From NCBI GenBank assembly GCA_030538115.1, contig JAUNUP010000012.1:46907-110906 (forward strand): a stretch of 64,000 nt of DNA, read 5' to 3'. Both the position numbers and the translations under genes were made by a program. Within the stretch, counting starts at the first letter, position 1, and every line of letters begins with the position of its first letter. This document shows, piece after piece, positions 1 through 10,713 of the stretch. The stretch comes from Dermatophilus congolensis. Lineage in GTDB: Bacteria > Actinomycetota > Actinomycetes > Actinomycetales > Dermatophilaceae. Under the pieces are notes generated by a model, which saw nothing but the letters and a program-made list of their open reading frames with translations, had not been told where the DNA came from and did not search any database.

Positions 1-156
1 GGCACCATCGCCGAGATCGGCGGCGACCGCGGATTGGAGGCGGCGTACTTCGCCCTGACAGACGGCGACGATTCGTGGCGTGATCAACCGACGAACTGCT
101 GGCCCACTCCCCCACCTGCGGCAGCGGACGACGAGCCGAAGGGAACGCAGCAGTGA
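1..156 (+). CDS. ABC transporter ATP-binding protein, C-terminal fragment
   Basis: The reading frame is open from the window edge to a TGA at 154-156 and encodes the last 51 residues of a protein. The segment GLEAAYFALTDGDD resembles the tail of an ABC ATPase, and the next gene is an ABC-2 type permease that starts inside its stop codon (GTGA overlap), so the two are translationally coupled. The catalytic motifs lie outside the window, so the assignment rests on context. In mycobacteria an ATPase-permease pair also precedes ctaA. Confidence 0.7.
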   Translation, partial: GTIAEIGGDRGLEAAYFALTDGDDSWRDQPTNCWPTPPPAAADDEPKGTQQ

Positions 157-926
157 CCTCACAGGAGACCGCGACACAGCGACCTGGCCCAGCATCGGCG
201 TCAACACGGGTCGCGGCGCAGGCGAAGTTTGAGGCCGGCACGTTGATCCGCAACGGGGAGCAGTTGCTCGTATCGCTGATCTTCCCCCTCATGGCGCTGT
301 TCGGGCTTGCGTTCACGTCATCGCCGAGCCTCGGTGACGGCCCGCGTATCGACTTCGCCGTCCCCGGCGTCCTGGCGCTGGCGATCGTCTCGACCGCGTT
401 CACCGGACAGGCGATCTCCACCGGCTTCGACCGGCGGCACGGGGTGCTGCGCTACCTCGGCGTCACTCCCCTGGGCCGCAACGGCCTGCTTCTCGGCAAG
501 GCCGTCGCGGTGCTGGTCATCGAGGTCATCCAGTTCGTCGTGATCGCCGGAGTCGGATTCGCGCTGGGCTGGCGGCCCGATGTCGCCGGCCTGCTGCTGG
601 CGGTCCCGTTCTGGCTCATCGGCTCGTGGGCCTTCGTCGCCATCGCACTGCTTCTGGCAGGCACCGTACGCGCGGAGGCGGTACTCGCGATCGCCAACCT
701 CGTCTGGGTACTCCTGCTCGGAGTGGGTGGCCTGGTCATCCCGACCTCCGTGCTGCCCGCCGCGGTCCAGCCGGTGGCCTCACTGCTCCCCTCCGCAGCG
801 CTCGGCGACGGCCTTCGAGCAGCGATGACGGGAGGCGGTCTCGACCTCGTCGCCCTCGGCATCCTCATCGCCTGGGCACTCGTGGCCACGCTGGCAACCA
901 CCCGCCTCTTCCGCTGGTCCGACTGA
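153..926 (+). CDS. ABC-2 type transporter permease
   Basis: 257-residue integral membrane protein with a short hydrophilic N-terminus (about 30 residues) and roughly six hydrophobic segments, near residues 40-60, 72-90, 112-138, 145-170, 175-200 and 232-250. This is the layout of ABC-2 permeases of drug or daunorubicin-type exporters. The GTG start at 153 overlaps the stop of the upstream ATPase by 4 nt, so the two probably form one exporter. Homologous pairs sit next to ctaA in mycobacteria (Rv1457c and Rv1458c). The substrate cannot be read from the sequence; a role linked to heme or cytochrome oxidase maturation is only a guess from context. Confidence 0.85.
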   Translation: MTSQETATQRPGPASASTRVAAQAKFEAGTLIRNGEQLLVSLIFPLMALFGLAFTSSPSLGDGPRIDFAVPGVLALAIVSTAFTGQAISTGFDRRHGVLRYLGVTPLGRNGLLLGKAVAVLVIEVIQFVVIAGVGFALGWRPDVAGLLLAVPFWLIGSWAFVAIALLLAGTVRAEAVLAIANLVWVLLLGVGGLVIPTSVLPAAVQPVASLLPSAALGDGLRAAMTGGGLDLVALGILIAWALVATLATTRLFRWSD

Positions 927-1012
927 GACGGTCTGCACTCTCGAACGGCTCCGCCTCCTCGAACGCCTCACGTAGCCTGGGCGCGTCGATTCCGCCGCAC
1001 CGAGGGGCTGAC

Positions 1013-1813
1013 ATGCGCGTCTTCACGGAGCAGATCACAGACACCGCCACCGTCACTGCGTACGTGCTGAGCCCCGGTGAGCGCATGACCCGGCCGGAGG
1101 TTCGGCCGTGCGTGCTGGTCATCCCAGGCGGTGGGTATCAGTTCGTCTCCGAGCGGGAGGGCGAGCCCGTGGCGCTCGCCTACGTGGCCGAGGGGTTCAA
1201 CGCGGTCGTCCTGACGTACGCGACCGGCCCCGACGCACCGATCGAGACTGCCTTCGCCGACGGCTGCGCGGCGCTGGCATGGGTGCGGGAGAAAGCCGCG
1301 ACCCTCTTCATCGATCCGGACAAGGTCACCGCCGTGGGGTTCTCCGCGGGCGGGCACCTCGCGGCTCGTCTCGCTGTGGCCAGCGGATCGGCGCCGAACG
1401 CGCTCGTGCTCGCCTACCCGGTCACCCTTCCGACGTTGCGGGAAGTCATCGGCCGGGCACTACCCGACGTTGTCGGGGAGATCACCAGCACGACGCCTCC
1501 GACGTTCGTCTGGGCCACGAGCGGCGACGAACTCGTTCCTGTGCAGCACACCACCGCCCTCGCCCACGCCCTCGCGGAGCACGGCGTGCCGTTCGAATCG
1601 CACGTGTACCTCATGGGTCCGCACGGGCTCTCGCTCGCACGACCGCACACCGCGGCGGGCGATGTCACGTACGTCGAAGACGGAGTCGCGACGTGGCTGC
1701 CGGCCAGCGTCAGGTTTCTCACCCGCATCTTCGGCCCGTTCGACACCCGGGGCGAGCCGAACACCGTGGCGACGAGGGGCCGAAGGGCCTACCCGAACGG
1801 CCTCCCGACCTGA
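1013..1813 (+). CDS. Alpha/beta hydrolase (acetyl-esterase-like)
   Basis: 266-residue cytoplasmic alpha/beta hydrolase. It has an oxyanion-hole region VIPGGGYQF near residues 40-48, a nucleophile elbow GFSAGG near residue 108, an acid candidate in SGDELVP near residue 167 and a histidine in PHGLSLA near residue 200. This matches the acetyl-esterase/xylan-esterase-like group. The ATG at 1013 was chosen because homology to the fold begins there and GAGGGG lies upstream; the open frame extends further 5-prime but overlaps the permease gene and looks non-coding. About 25 C-terminal residues after the last helix look low-complexity. The substrate is unknown. It is convergent with ctaA. Confidence 0.8.
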   Translation: MRVFTEQITDTATVTAYVLSPGERMTRPEVRPCVLVIPGGGYQFVSEREGEPVALAYVAEGFNAVVLTYATGPDAPIETAFADGCAALAWVREKAATLFIDPDKVTAVGFSAGGHLAARLAVASGSAPNALVLAYPVTLPTLREVIGRALPDVVGEITSTTPPTFVWATSGDELVPVQHTTALAHALAEHGVPFESHVYLMGPHGLSLARPHTAAGDVTYVEDGVATWLPASVRFLTRIFGPFDTRGEPNTVATRGRRAYPNGLPT

Positions 1814-1860
1814 CTCACGTCAGTCCTGCGGCTTGGACTGAGTACGTCACGTGCCCTCTC

Positions 1861-2118
1861 CCGGGGTGGTGCCGTGGCACATGTCCCCCCACACCGCGCC
1901 TCCCAGCACAGGTGCCACGGCACGAGTTCTCCCGGGTCGGGGCCCCTCCACCGGGGTGGTGCCGTGGCACATGCCCCCACACCGCGCCTCCCAGCACAGG
2001 TGCCTCGGCACGGGTGTGCCCACGCGGGTTTCGCTGACGGATCAGGTGCGGGCCTGATCCCGTCCCGAGGCACCTTCGCTGGTACGTGAGGGCGACGGAC
2101 ATTCATGTGCCACGGGAC
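1861..2118. repeat. Cluster of nested GTGCC-NN-GGCAC palindromes between convergent genes
   Basis: The 345-bp gap between the hydrolase and ctaA holds no gene. It contains six 12-nt units of the form GTGCC-NN-GGCAC, at 1869-1880 (centre GT), 1912-1923 (AC), 1959-1970 (GT), 2000-2011 (TC), 2062-2073 (GA, one mismatch) and 2107-2118 (AC, one mismatch). Each unit is nearly self-palindromic, and units with complementary centres pair: 1869 with 1912, 2000 with 2062, and 1959 with 2107, which encloses the previous pair. About 62 bp is directly repeated at 1861-1923 and 1951-2011. A related element lies at 36780. Likely roles are a two-way terminator or a REP-type element. Confidence 0.75.
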
Positions 2119-2158
2119 CCCCGCCCGCAAGGTGACCAGCGCCGATGACCGGGCCGAC

Positions 2159-3163
2159 TCAGCGGGAGGTCGTGGTCGTCTCCGCGAGCGGGTTCTGCGG
2201 AGATGCCGCAGCCGGGGCGGAAACCGCGTACAGCTTCTCGACCGTCATCGTCACTACCGCGGCCAAGGCGGCGGCTCCCGCCATGTGCACCGCGACCGCG
2301 AGGGCCGGGACACCGTTGAACCACTGGTAGTAGCCCACGAGGGCCTGCATCGCGATGAGCGCGGCGAGTACCACGGACATCCGGCGCACGGCCTCCGGCC
2401 AACGGCGAGAGAACGCCAGGTACAACAGCACGAGGGTGGCCACGACGATCACGTAGACGGGGACGACGTGCACTCGGGCGATGACGTACGCGTCGAACGT
2501 GTGCCGCGCGACCTCACCGGAGTCGCCACTGTGCGGCCCGGTGCCGGTGACGAGCGTGCCGAGGTAGATCGTGAGCGCGCCGCTGACGCCGATGATCCAG
2601 GCGAGTGCGCGAGCCCACCCCGCCTCACGGCCGGCGATCTGTCCCGGCCGCTCGGCCTCGGCCACGGCGGGCAGCGACACCCGGCGTGTGCGGTTGACCA
2701 GCACTGCGGCCGCAGCCGTGAGCATCGCGGAGATGACGAAGTGGATGCCGACGACCCACGGGTTCAGTCCGGTCCGCACGGTGATGCCGCCGACGACGGC
2801 CTGCACGACGATGCCGAGCCCCAGGCTCAGGGCGATAGTGAAGAACAGCGGGTACCGCTTGCGCAGGTTCCACACAGACAGGAACGTCAGCACGGCGATC
2901 GCGGCGAGCACGAACGTCAGCGTGCGGTTACCGAACTCGATGTACCCGTGGATGCCCATCTCGGGTGTGTTGGTCCACGACTCCGCCGTGCACTGCGGCC
3001 ACGTCGGGCAACCCAAGCCGCTCGCGGTGAGCCGTACGGCGCCACCCGTGACGATGAGCATCGCGTTCGAGATCATCGACGCCCACGCCATCGCTCGCAC
3101 CCAGCCGGTCACCTCCGTGGGCATGAGAACGGAGCTGCGGGTGACGGGTGAGGCGCTGGTCAT
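2159..3163 (-). CDS. ctaA: Heme A synthase (COX15/CtaA family)
   Basis: 334-residue polytopic membrane protein that oxidises the C8 methyl of heme O to give heme A for aa3-type cytochrome oxidase. About eight membrane segments are visible. The cysteine pair in GCPTWPQC (C52, C58) in the first outer loop is the conserved disulfide of this family, followed by the E-x-GNR segment IEFGNR. Putative heme-ligand histidines occur in the IHGY, GIHF, ARVHV and AVHM segments. It is followed on the same chromosome arm by ctaB, the preceding enzyme in the pathway, transcribed in the same direction. An AGAAGAG ribosome-binding site precedes the ATG. Confidence 0.95.
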   Translation of the reverse strand: MTSASPVTRSSVLMPTEVTGWVRAMAWASMISNAMLIVTGGAVRLTASGLGCPTWPQCTAESWTNTPEMGIHGYIEFGNRTLTFVLAAIAVLTFLSVWNLRKRYPLFFTIALSLGLGIVVQAVVGGITVRTGLNPWVVGIHFVISAMLTAAAAVLVNRTRRVSLPAVAEAERPGQIAGREAGWARALAWIIGVSGALTIYLGTLVTGTGPHSGDSGEVARHTFDAYVIARVHVVPVYVIVVATLVLLYLAFSRRWPEAVRRMSVVLAALIAMQALVGYYQWFNGVPALAVAVHMAGAAALAAVVTMTVEKLYAVSAPAAASPQNPLAETTTTSR

Positions 3164-3234
3164 GTCTCTTCTGTCGGTTCAGTCGATTCGGGTCAGGGCT
3201 CCGACCGAAGTACGCGCCGGAGGTCGGCGCCGCC

Positions 3235-4194
3235 TCAGAAGGGCAGCGCGAAGTACAGCAAGGGGTCGACCGCCACCGCGACGAACACGACGGTGAGGTA
3301 GCTGATCGAGTAGTGGAACAGGCGCATGGGCTTGAGCGCCGCGAGGGTCACGTTGGCCGGGTCCTGCGCCCGGGCGAGCAGGCGGTGCGACTCGAGGATG
3401 AACACGCCTCCGGAGACCACCGCGGCGACGAGATAGACCCAACCCATCGGGGCGATCGGGATGAGTACAAGCGACGTCGCCACCGTGATCCACGCGTACA
3501 CCACGACCTGGCGCGCGACGTGCACGTCGTGCGCCACGACCGGGAGCATCGGCACGCCGGCGGCGGCATAGTCGTCTTTGAACCGCATCGACAGGGGCCA
3601 GTAGTGCGGCGGGGTCCAGAAGAAGACCACGAGGAAGAGCACGATCGGCGCCCACGAGATCGAGTTCGTCACGGCGGCCCAGGCGATGAGCACGGGCATG
3701 CAGCCCGCGATGCCGCCCCAGACGATGTTCTGCGAGGTCCGGCGTTTGAGGATCATCGTGTAGAAGACGACGTAGAGCAGGATCGCGCCCACCGCAAGCA
3801 TCGCGGAGAGCGTATTGACGAAGATCTCCAGCACGGCGACCGACACGACGCCGAGCACCGCAGCGAAAACCAGCGCCCCCGTCGCGGAGACGGTTCCGGC
3901 AGCGAGCGGCCTGTTCTCGGTGCGGTGCATCAACCGGTCGATGTCGCGGTCGAGGTAGCAGTTCATGACGTTCGCGCTCGCCGCGGCAAGCGTGCCGCCG
4001 ACGAGGGTCGCGAGGATGAGGCCGATCGAGGGCACGCCGCGCTCGGCGAGAAACATGACAGGAAACGTGGTGACGAGCAGCAACTCGATGATGCGGGGCT
4101 TGGTCAGCGCGATGTAGTCGCGAACGACCTGCCCACGCGTTCGCGGAGGCACCTGCGGTGAGGGCGCGAGGCGGCGCGGCTGCAGTGCTGTCAC
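3235..4194 (-). CDS. ctaB: Protoheme IX farnesyltransferase (heme O synthase)
   Basis: 319-residue UbiA-type prenyltransferase that adds farnesyl to protoheme to give heme O. The aspartate-rich prenyl-diphosphate site [15 protein letters not shown] is at residues 78-92, and a second polar loop ([17 protein letters not shown] region) follows; eight to nine membrane helices are visible. It starts at GTG 4194 with AAGGA upstream and lies 71 bp before ctaA on the same strand, so heme O and heme A synthesis are probably co-transcribed. It is divergent from tkt, the arrangement also seen in mycobacteria. Confidence 0.96.
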   Translation of the reverse strand: MTALQPRRLAPSPQVPPRTRGQVVRDYIALTKPRIIELLLVTTFPVMFLAERGVPSIGLILATLVGGTLAAASANVMNCYLDRDIDRLMHRTENRPLAAGTVSATGALVFAAVLGVVSVAVLEIFVNTLSAMLAVGAILLYVVFYTMILKRRTSQNIVWGGIAGCMPVLIAWAAVTNSISWAPIVLFLVVFFWTPPHYWPLSMRFKDDYAAAGVPMLPVVAHDVHVARQVVVYAWITVATSLVLIPIAPMGWVYLVAAVVSGGVFILESHRLLARAQDPANVTLAALKPMRLFHYSISYLTVVFVAVAVDPLLYFALPF

Positions 4195-4788
4195 GGTTTC
4201 CTTACAGAGTCGTCGTGGCGTTCACCGTTGCGGACCAGGAGGTCACCGGGTGCTCGACCACCAGGCCACGGCGGGCGTGTCTCGCAGCGAGCCAGGCCGT
4301 CAGCCGGGCCAGCTGCGATGAGGTAGATCACACGACAGTCTACGACTCCGATGCCGATGGGGGCATTCCGGCGACGTCGGGCCTCGGGGATTCAGGCGAA
4401 CGTCCAGGATACGGACAGGATGGCGACAGGGTACGGCCAGGTCCGCCCGCGGCTCCCCCGGCGTGTGAGCAACAAAGCGCAACAGTTCGGGCCTTCTCGG
4501 AGCCATGGTTAGGCTCATGAGAGCCGGCGTGCTGCCCACCTGCGCTCCGCCTCCCGCCCCGTGGCCGGGTATCCGCATCCGAGGCCACCGACCCGTGACC
4601 AGGTCGAAGGCTTCACGTGGACTGCGAATATCGCGGCGACGGCACCGGAGACGACGACGCTCGGGGCGCAGCACTCGACGTGTAGTCACAGAATGGACTT
4701 CGTTGTCCGCGTCGCTCCGCTCCTCTCATCGGAACGGTCGTGACGCAGACGCCGGAGTCCGACGACATTTCTGAGGAGCCCATCGACT
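4195..4788. other. 594-bp divergent intergenic region between ctaB and tkt
   Basis: I see no convincing gene here: the open frames on both strands are arginine-rich shadows without ribosome-binding sites. It must hold the ctaB promoter (minus) and the tkt operon promoter (plus). Candidate -10 boxes are TAGACT on the minus strand at 4342-4337 and TAGGCT on the plus strand at 4510-4515 (with TTCGGG 18 nt upstream). Both would leave leaders of more than 140 nt. No recognisable riboswitch was seen. Confidence 0.5.
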
Positions 4789-6990
4789 ATGAGTGAGAAC
4801 TCCACCTCCCGCGACACTTCGTTGCAGCCACCGAAGGCCGACAAGGTCGGTTGGTCCGACGTCGACGTGCGGGCTGTCGACACGGCTCGACTCCTCGCGG
4901 CCGACGCCGTGCAGAAGACGGGTAACGGTCACCCCGGCACCGCCATCAGCCTGGCGCCCGTGGCATACCTGCTCTACCAGAACCTCATGACGTACGACCC
5001 CGCCGACCCGAAGTGGCTCGGCCGCGACCGCTTCGTCCTGTCCGCGGGACACTCGAGCCTCACCCAGTACATCCAGCTCTACCAGTCGGGCATCGGGCTC
5101 GAGCTGAGCGACATCGAGGCCCTGCGCACGTGGGACAGCAAGACCCCCGGCCACCCCGAGTACGGGTGGACCGAGGGTGTCGAGGTCACCACGGGTCCCC
5201 TTGGCTCCGGCCTGGCCACCGCGGTCGGTATGGCGATGGCCGAGCGCCGCCAGCACGGCCTGCTCGACCCCGACACGCCGCACGGCGAGGGCGTCTTCGA
5301 CCACCACATCTACGTGATCGCCGGTGACGGCTGCCTGCAGGAGGGCGTCGCCTCCGAGGCCTGCTCGCTCGCGGGCCACCAGCAGCTCGGCAACATCACG
5401 CTGATCTACGACAGCAACTTCATCTCGATCGAAGACCAGACGAACATCTCGTACTCGGAGGACGTGGGCAAGCGCTTCGAGGCGTACGGCTGGGACGTCC
5501 GCAAGGTCGACTGGCGCAAGAACAACGTCTCCGACGAGTACGTCGAAGACGTCGACGCGCTGGCCGAGGCCATCGAGGCGGGCAAGAAGGTCACCGACAA
5601 GCCGACCATCATCGTCCTCGACACGATCATCTCGTGGCCGGCCCCCACCAAGCAGGACACCGGAGACTCGCACGGTGCCGCCCTCGGCAACGACGAGATC
5701 GCGGCCCTGAAGAAGCTCCTCGGCTTCGACCCGGAGAAGACCTTCGAGGTCACCGACGAGGTCATCAACCACACCCGTGAGGCCCGCGCCGCGCGCGGCA
5801 AGGAGGCCCACGACGCGTGGAACGTGCGCTACGAGGAGTGGCGCACGGCCAACCCCGAGCGTGCGAAGCTGCTCGACCGCCTCGTCGCGGGCACACTGCC
5901 CGAGGGATTGAACGCCGCGCTGCCGGTGTGGCGTGCGAAGTCGGACCGCCCCACCGAGACGCAGACCGACGACGCCGGCACGATCATCGAGGCCGACGCG
6001 AAGAAGGGTGTCGCGACCCGAGCCGCCTCCGGCGAGATCCTCTCGGCGCTCGCGTCCGTCATGCCGGAGCTGTGGGGCGGCTCGGCCGACCTCGCCGGCT
6101 CGAACAACACGACGATGAAGGGCGAGCCGAGCTTCATCCCGACCGAGCACCAGACCCGGTCGTTCAAGGGCGGCCCCTACGGGCGTACCCTGCACTTCGG
6201 CATCCGCGAGAACGCGATGGGCATGATCGTCAACGGCATCGCGCTCGAGGGCCTGACCCGGCCGTACGGTGCCACGTTCCTCACCTTCTCCGACTACATG
6301 CGCCCCGCCGTCCGTCTCGGCGCGCTGCAGGAGATCCCGGTGACGTACGTGTGGACCCACGACTCCATCGGTCTGGGCGAAGACGGTCCGACGCACCAGC
6401 CGATCGAGCACATCCCGAGCCTGCGGATGATCCCGCACCTGTCGATCGTGCGGCCGGCGGACGCCAACGAGACCGCCATCGCGTGGCGCACGATCCTCGA
6501 GAAGGCCGAGCCGGCCGGACTCATCCTGTCGCGCCAGGCGCTGCCGATCGTCGACCGCGACGAGTTCGCGTCGGCGGAAGGCGTCGCCAAGGGCGCGTAC
6601 GTGCTCGCTGACGCAGACGGCGGCGCGCCCGACGTCATCATCATCGCGACCGGCTCCGAGGTCGACCTGGCCATGCAGGCCCGCGAGACCCTGGCCGGCG
6701 AGGGCGTCAAGGCCCGCGTCGTGTCGGCTCCTTGCCTCGAGTGGTTCGACACGCAGGACCAGTCGTACCGCGACGAGGTTCTCCCGCCCGCCGTCAAGGC
6801 CCGCGTCGCGGTCGAGGCTGCCCACCCCATGGGATGGCGCGAGCGCGTCGGCGATGCAGGGCGCATCATCGGCATCGACCACTTCGGTGCTTCGGCCGAC
6901 GGCAAGGTTCTCTTCGAGAAGTACGGCTTCACCCCCGAAGCGGTCGTCGACGCCGCCAAGGAATCCATCGCTGCTGCAGGAGGAAACTGA
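4789..6990 (+). CDS. tkt: Transketolase
   Basis: 733-residue thiamine-diphosphate enzyme that moves two-carbon units in the non-oxidative pentose-phosphate pathway. Landmarks are the N-terminal [13 protein letters not shown], the ThDP/Mg motif [13 protein letters not shown] near residue 177, the central pyrimidine-domain segment GIRENAMG with the catalytic glutamate near residue 468, and the C-terminal domain from about residue 600. The length is normal. The ATG start has GAGGAG upstream. It is first in the tkt-tal-zwf-opcA operon, with tal only 5 nt downstream. Confidence 0.97.
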   Translation: MSENSTSRDTSLQPPKADKVGWSDVDVRAVDTARLLAADAVQKTGNGHPGTAISLAPVAYLLYQNLMTYDPADPKWLGRDRFVLSAGHSSLTQYIQLYQSGIGLELSDIEALRTWDSKTPGHPEYGWTEGVEVTTGPLGSGLATAVGMAMAERRQHGLLDPDTPHGEGVFDHHIYVIAGDGCLQEGVASEACSLAGHQQLGNITLIYDSNFISIEDQTNISYSEDVGKRFEAYGWDVRKVDWRKNNVSDEYVEDVDALAEAIEAGKKVTDKPTIIVLDTIISWPAPTKQDTGDSHGAALGNDEIAALKKLLGFDPEKTFEVTDEVINHTREARAARGKEAHDAWNVRYEEWRTANPERAKLLDRLVAGTLPEGLNAALPVWRAKSDRPTETQTDDAGTIIEADAKKGVATRAASGEILSALASVMPELWGGSADLAGSNNTTMKGEPSFIPTEHQTRSFKGGPYGRTLHFGIRENAMGMIVNGIALEGLTRPYGATFLTFSDYMRPAVRLGALQEIPVTYVWTHDSIGLGEDGPTHQPIEHIPSLRMIPHLSIVRPADANETAIAWRTILEKAEPAGLILSRQALPIVDRDEFASAEGVAKGAYVLADADGGAPDVIIIATGSEVDLAMQARETLAGEGVKARVVSAPCLEWFDTQDQSYRDEVLPPAVKARVAVEAAHPMGWRERVGDAGRIIGIDHFGASADGKVLFEKYGFTPEAVVDAAKESIAAAGGN

Positions 6991-6995
6991 TCACC

Positions 6996-8111
6996 ATGGC
7001 GACAAACCCCAACGTTCAGGCCCTGGCCGACGCCGACGTCTCCGTCTGGCTCGACGACCTGTCTCGCACCCTCATCAGCAGCGGCGAGCTGCAGGGCCTC
7101 ATCGATGACAAGGGCGTCGTCGGTGTGACGACGAACCCGACGATCTTCGCGACCGCGCTTTCCAAGGGCGAGGCGTACAACGAGCAGGTCAAGGAGCTCG
7201 CGGCGGCCGGTAAGTCGGTCGATGAGGCCGTCTTCGCGATCACCACCGAAGACGTCCGCAACGCGTGCGACGTGCTCCGCCCGCTCTACGACTCCACGGG
7301 CGGCAAGGACGGCCGCGTGTCGATCGAGGTCGACCCGCGCCTGGCCCGCGAGACCCAGCCGACGATCGACATGGCCAAGCAGCTCTACGCCACCGTCGAC
7401 CGCCCCAACGTGATGATCAAGATCCCCGGCACCACCGAGGGTCTGCCGGCCATCACCGAGGTTCTCGGAGAGGGCATCAGCGTCAACGTGACCCTGATCT
7501 TCTCGCTCGACCAGTACCGCGGCGTGCTCAACGCCTTCATCGAGGGCATCGAGAAGGCCAAGACCGCCGGCAAGGACCTGTCGCAGATCCACTCCGTCGC
7601 CTCGTTCTTCGTGTCGCGTGTCGACACCGAGATCGACGCGCGCCTCGAGAAGATCGGCTCCGACGAGGCCCTCGCCCTGCGCGGCCAGGCCGCCGTCGCC
7701 AACGCACGCCTCGCCTACGAGGTGTACGAGGAGGCGTTCTCCACGTCGCGCTGGGAGGTGCTCGAGCAGGCCGGTGCCAACAAGCAGCGCCCGCTGTGGG
7801 CCTCCACCGGTGTGAAGAACCCCGAGTACAAGGACACGATGTACGTCGTCGACCTCGTCGCCGCGAACACCGTCAACACGATGCCCGGCAAGACCCTCGA
7901 CGCGGTCGCCGACCACGGTGTCGTCGACGGCGACCAGGTCACCGGCAAGTACGACGAGGCCCGCGCGCTGCTCGACAAGATCGAGGCCGTAGGCGTGTCG
8001 TACGACGAGGTCGTCCGCAAGCTCGAAGACGAGGGCCTCACCAAGTTCGTCGCATCGTGGGGCGAGCTGCTCGACAGCGTCTCCGGAGAGCTGGAGGCCG
8101 CGGGCAAGTGA
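6996..8111 (+). CDS. tal: Transaldolase
   Basis: 371-residue transaldolase of the long actinobacterial type; it exchanges a three-carbon unit between sedoheptulose-7-phosphate and glyceraldehyde-3-phosphate. The Schiff-base lysine is K142 in [15 protein letters not shown] (45-51) and SVNVTLIF mark the barrel. The ATG at 6996 has an ideal AGGAGG 9 nt upstream and lies 5 nt after tkt. The open frame extends upstream inside tkt but that part is a shadow. Its TGA overlaps the GTG of zwf by 4 nt. Confidence 0.97.
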   Translation: MATNPNVQALADADVSVWLDDLSRTLISSGELQGLIDDKGVVGVTTNPTIFATALSKGEAYNEQVKELAAAGKSVDEAVFAITTEDVRNACDVLRPLYDSTGGKDGRVSIEVDPRLARETQPTIDMAKQLYATVDRPNVMIKIPGTTEGLPAITEVLGEGISVNVTLIFSLDQYRGVLNAFIEGIEKAKTAGKDLSQIHSVASFFVSRVDTEIDARLEKIGSDEALALRGQAAVANARLAYEVYEEAFSTSRWEVLEQAGANKQRPLWASTGVKNPEYKDTMYVVDLVAANTVNTMPGKTLDAVADHGVVDGDQVTGKYDEARALLDKIEAVGVSYDEVVRKLEDEGLTKFVASWGELLDSVSGELEAAGK

Positions 8112-9655
8112 GTCCGGCGCGAGTCTCCTCCGAGCACAATCCGCTCCGCGACCCGCGGGACAAGCGGCTTCCGCGTATCGCGGGCCCCTGCAGCCTCGTC
8201 ATGTTCGGCGTGACAGGTGACCTGGCCCGCAAGAAGCTGCTCCCCGCGGTCTACGACCTGGGCAATCGCGGGCTGTTGCCCGCCGGGTTCAGTCTCATCG
8301 GCTTCGGCCGACGGGACTGGTCCGACGAACAGTTCGCCGCCTTCGTCAAGGAGTCGGTGGAGGCGCACTCGCGCACGCAGTTCCGTCAGGAGGCGTGGGA
8401 TCAACTCGCGGCGGGGATCCGGTTCGTCACCGGCTCCTTCGACGACGAAGAGTCCTTCGCACGCCTTTCTGAAACCGTGGTTGCCGCCGATGCCGAGCGT
8501 GGCACCGGCGGCAACCACGCGTTCTACCTGTCGATCCCGCCCAATCAGTTCGAGCAGGTCTGCACCCTGCTGCAGCGTTCGGGTCTGAGCAGCGACAACG
8601 GCGGCCAGAGCTGGCGCAGGGTCGTCATCGAGAAGCCGTTTGGGCACGACCTGCCGTCGGCTCAAGAACTCGACCGGGCGGTCGGCAAGGTCTTCCGCTC
8701 CGATTCGGTCTTTCGTATCGATCACTACCTGGGCAAAGAGACGGTGCAGAACCTGCTCGCGCTGCGGTTCGCGAACACGATGTTCGAGCCGATCTGGAAC
8801 AACCGGTACGTCGACCATGTGCAGATCACGATGGCCGAAGACATCGGCATCGGCGGCCGCGCCGGTTACTACGACGGCATCGGCGCCGCCCGCGACGTGA
8901 TCCAGAACCACCTGCTGCAGCTCCTCGCGCTCACCGCGATGGAAGAGCCGATCGCCTTCGACGCCGCACACCTGAGGGCCGAGAAAGAGAAGGCTCTGGC
9001 CAGCGTCATCATCCCCGGCACCGTCGAGGATTGCGTGGCCCGAGGCCAGTACGCAAAGGGCTGGCAGGGCGAAGGCCAGGTCGTCGGGTACCTCGACGAA
9101 GACGGTGTCGACCCCGCCTCCGTCACCGAGACGTTCGCCGCGATGAAGCTGGAGGTCGCGACCCGCCGGTGGGCGGGCGTGCCCTTCTACCTGCGCACCG
9201 GTAAGCGCCTGGCCAAGCGCGTCACAGAGGTGGCGGTCGTCTTCAAGAAGGCCCCGCACCTGCCGTTCGACGACACCGCCACCGCTGAACTCGGCGCGAA
9301 CGCGATCGTCATCCGCGTGCAGCCCGACGAGGGCATCACGCTGCGCTTCGGCGCCAAGGTGCCGGGCGACGCGATGGAGGTGCGCGACGTGACGATGGAC
9401 TTCGGTTACGGTCGCGCCTTCACCGAGTCGAGCCCGGAGGCGTACGAGCGTCTCATCCTCGACGTGCTGCTCGGCGACCCGCCGCTGTTCCCCCGGCACG
9501 AGGAGGTCGAGCTGTCGTGGAAGATCCTCGACCCGATCACCGCCTACTGGGAGTCGAACAAGCAACAGCCCGAGCAGTACCCGCCGGGTGACTGGGGCCC
9601 GCAGAGCGCGCACGACCTGCTCGCCCGCGACGGGCGCCACTGGAGGATGCCGTGA
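8108..9655 (+). CDS. zwf: Glucose-6-phosphate 1-dehydrogenase
   Basis: 515-residue NADP-dependent enzyme that starts the oxidative pentose-phosphate pathway. The nucleotide-binding motif [10 protein letters not shown] is at residues 34-43 and the substrate/active-site motif RIDHYLGKE at 203-211. The start is the GTG at 8108, which overlaps the tal stop (GTGA); the open frame upstream lies inside tal and is not coding. The GTG of opcA in turn overlaps the zwf stop, so the operon is fully coupled. The length is typical. Confidence 0.97.
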   Translation: MSPARVSSEHNPLRDPRDKRLPRIAGPCSLVMFGVTGDLARKKLLPAVYDLGNRGLLPAGFSLIGFGRRDWSDEQFAAFVKESVEAHSRTQFRQEAWDQLAAGIRFVTGSFDDEESFARLSETVVAADAERGTGGNHAFYLSIPPNQFEQVCTLLQRSGLSSDNGGQSWRRVVIEKPFGHDLPSAQELDRAVGKVFRSDSVFRIDHYLGKETVQNLLALRFANTMFEPIWNNRYVDHVQITMAEDIGIGGRAGYYDGIGAARDVIQNHLLQLLALTAMEEPIAFDAAHLRAEKEKALASVIIPGTVEDCVARGQYAKGWQGEGQVVGYLDEDGVDPASVTETFAAMKLEVATRRWAGVPFYLRTGKRLAKRVTEVAVVFKKAPHLPFDDTATAELGANAIVIRVQPDEGITLRFGAKVPGDAMEVRDVTMDFGYGRAFTESSPEAYERLILDVLLGDPPLFPRHEEVELSWKILDPITAYWESNKQQPEQYPPGDWGPQSAHDLLARDGRHWRMP

Positions 9656-10611
9656 TCATCGACCTGCCCGCGACCTCCATCCAGGCGCTCATGAAGAAGA
9701 TCGTCTCGCTGCGCGAAGACACCGGCGCGCTGGCCCTCGGTCGCGTGATGACGCTGGTCGTCATGGCCGAAGAGGCGGGCATCGAGCCGGTGCTGCGCGA
9801 GGCCAACAACGGCACCCGGCAGCATCCGAGCCGCATCATCGTCGTGGTCGAAGGCAACCGGCGCGGCTCGAACCGCCTCGACGCCCAGATCCGCATCGGT
9901 GGCGACGCGGGGGCGAGCGAGATGGTCGTGCTGCGCCTCTACGGCGACCTGACCAAGCACGGCGAATCCGTGGTGACACCACTGCTATTGGCAGACTCCC
10001 CCATCGTCGCGTGGTGGCCGCGCACCGCTCCGCGCGACGTCGCCAACCACCCGATCGGCCGGTTCGCGCAGCGCCGCATCACCGACGCCGAAACCCAACC
10101 CGACCCGATCAAGTCGATGGCCGTGCGCGCCAAGCACTACGAACCGGGCGACACCGACCTGGCCTGGACCCGCACGACCCGCTGGCGTGGCGTGCTCGCT
10201 TCCCTGCTCGACGAACCGCCGTACGAAGAGGTCACCTCGGCCGAGGTGATGGGCAACAAGCGTTCGGCCTCGGCAGACCTGCTCGCGGGCTGGTTGCAGG
10301 TGCGCCTCGACATCCCGGTCAAGCGCTCGAACTGCGGCGACGACAGCGAGGGTATCTACGGCGTCACGCTCGAGCGCACCTCGGGTACCACGACGATCGT
10401 GCGCCCTGACGGCGTCATCGGCGAGATCGATCAACCCGGCAAGCCTCACCGCCGCATCTCGCTGCCCCGCCGCAACGATTCCGAATGCCTGGCAGACGAA
10501 CTCTCCCGCCTCGACGCCGACGAAACCTACGCGTCGGCTCTCCGTGACGGCATCCCGGCCCTGGCAGCAAAGAAGCGCAAGCCCAACGGGTCTCAACCGA
10601 TAGACGAGTAG
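9652..10611 (+). CDS. opcA: Glucose-6-phosphate dehydrogenase assembly protein OpcA
   Basis: 319-residue OpcA-family protein, a partner that assembles or activates Zwf, first described in cyanobacteria and conserved beside zwf in Actinobacteria. The sequence has no catalytic motif; recognition rests on the family pattern (for example VWWPRTAPRDVANHPIG, residues 118-134) and its invariable position after zwf. The GTG start overlaps the zwf stop by 4 nt. The next expected gene in many relatives, pgl (6-phosphogluconolactonase), is not present; a toxin-antitoxin pair on the other strand lies there instead. Confidence 0.93.
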   Translation: MIIDLPATSIQALMKKIVSLREDTGALALGRVMTLVVMAEEAGIEPVLREANNGTRQHPSRIIVVVEGNRRGSNRLDAQIRIGGDAGASEMVVLRLYGDLTKHGESVVTPLLLADSPIVAWWPRTAPRDVANHPIGRFAQRRITDAETQPDPIKSMAVRAKHYEPGDTDLAWTRTTRWRGVLASLLDEPPYEEVTSAEVMGNKRSASADLLAGWLQVRLDIPVKRSNCGDDSEGIYGVTLERTSGTTTIVRPDGVIGEIDQPGKPHRRISLPRRNDSECLADELSRLDADETYASALRDGIPALAAKKRKPNGSQPIDE

Positions 10612-10713
10612 GCGCACCCGAACACGTTCCGCGTCGTGCCTTCCCTTCACGTACGTCTGAGACGCTCCGAAGTGAGGCCGTGGTCGGCGAGATGCAGCGC
10701 ACGACCGTTCCAT

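Noticed and set aside
1861..2118. CRISPR array
   Set aside because: The repeats are palindromic, few, irregularly spaced and share the spacer-like sequence; no cas genes.
4726..6882. 718-codon minus-strand open frame opposite tkt
   Set aside because: Antisense shadow; no ribosome-binding site or domain, and the plus strand encodes transketolase.
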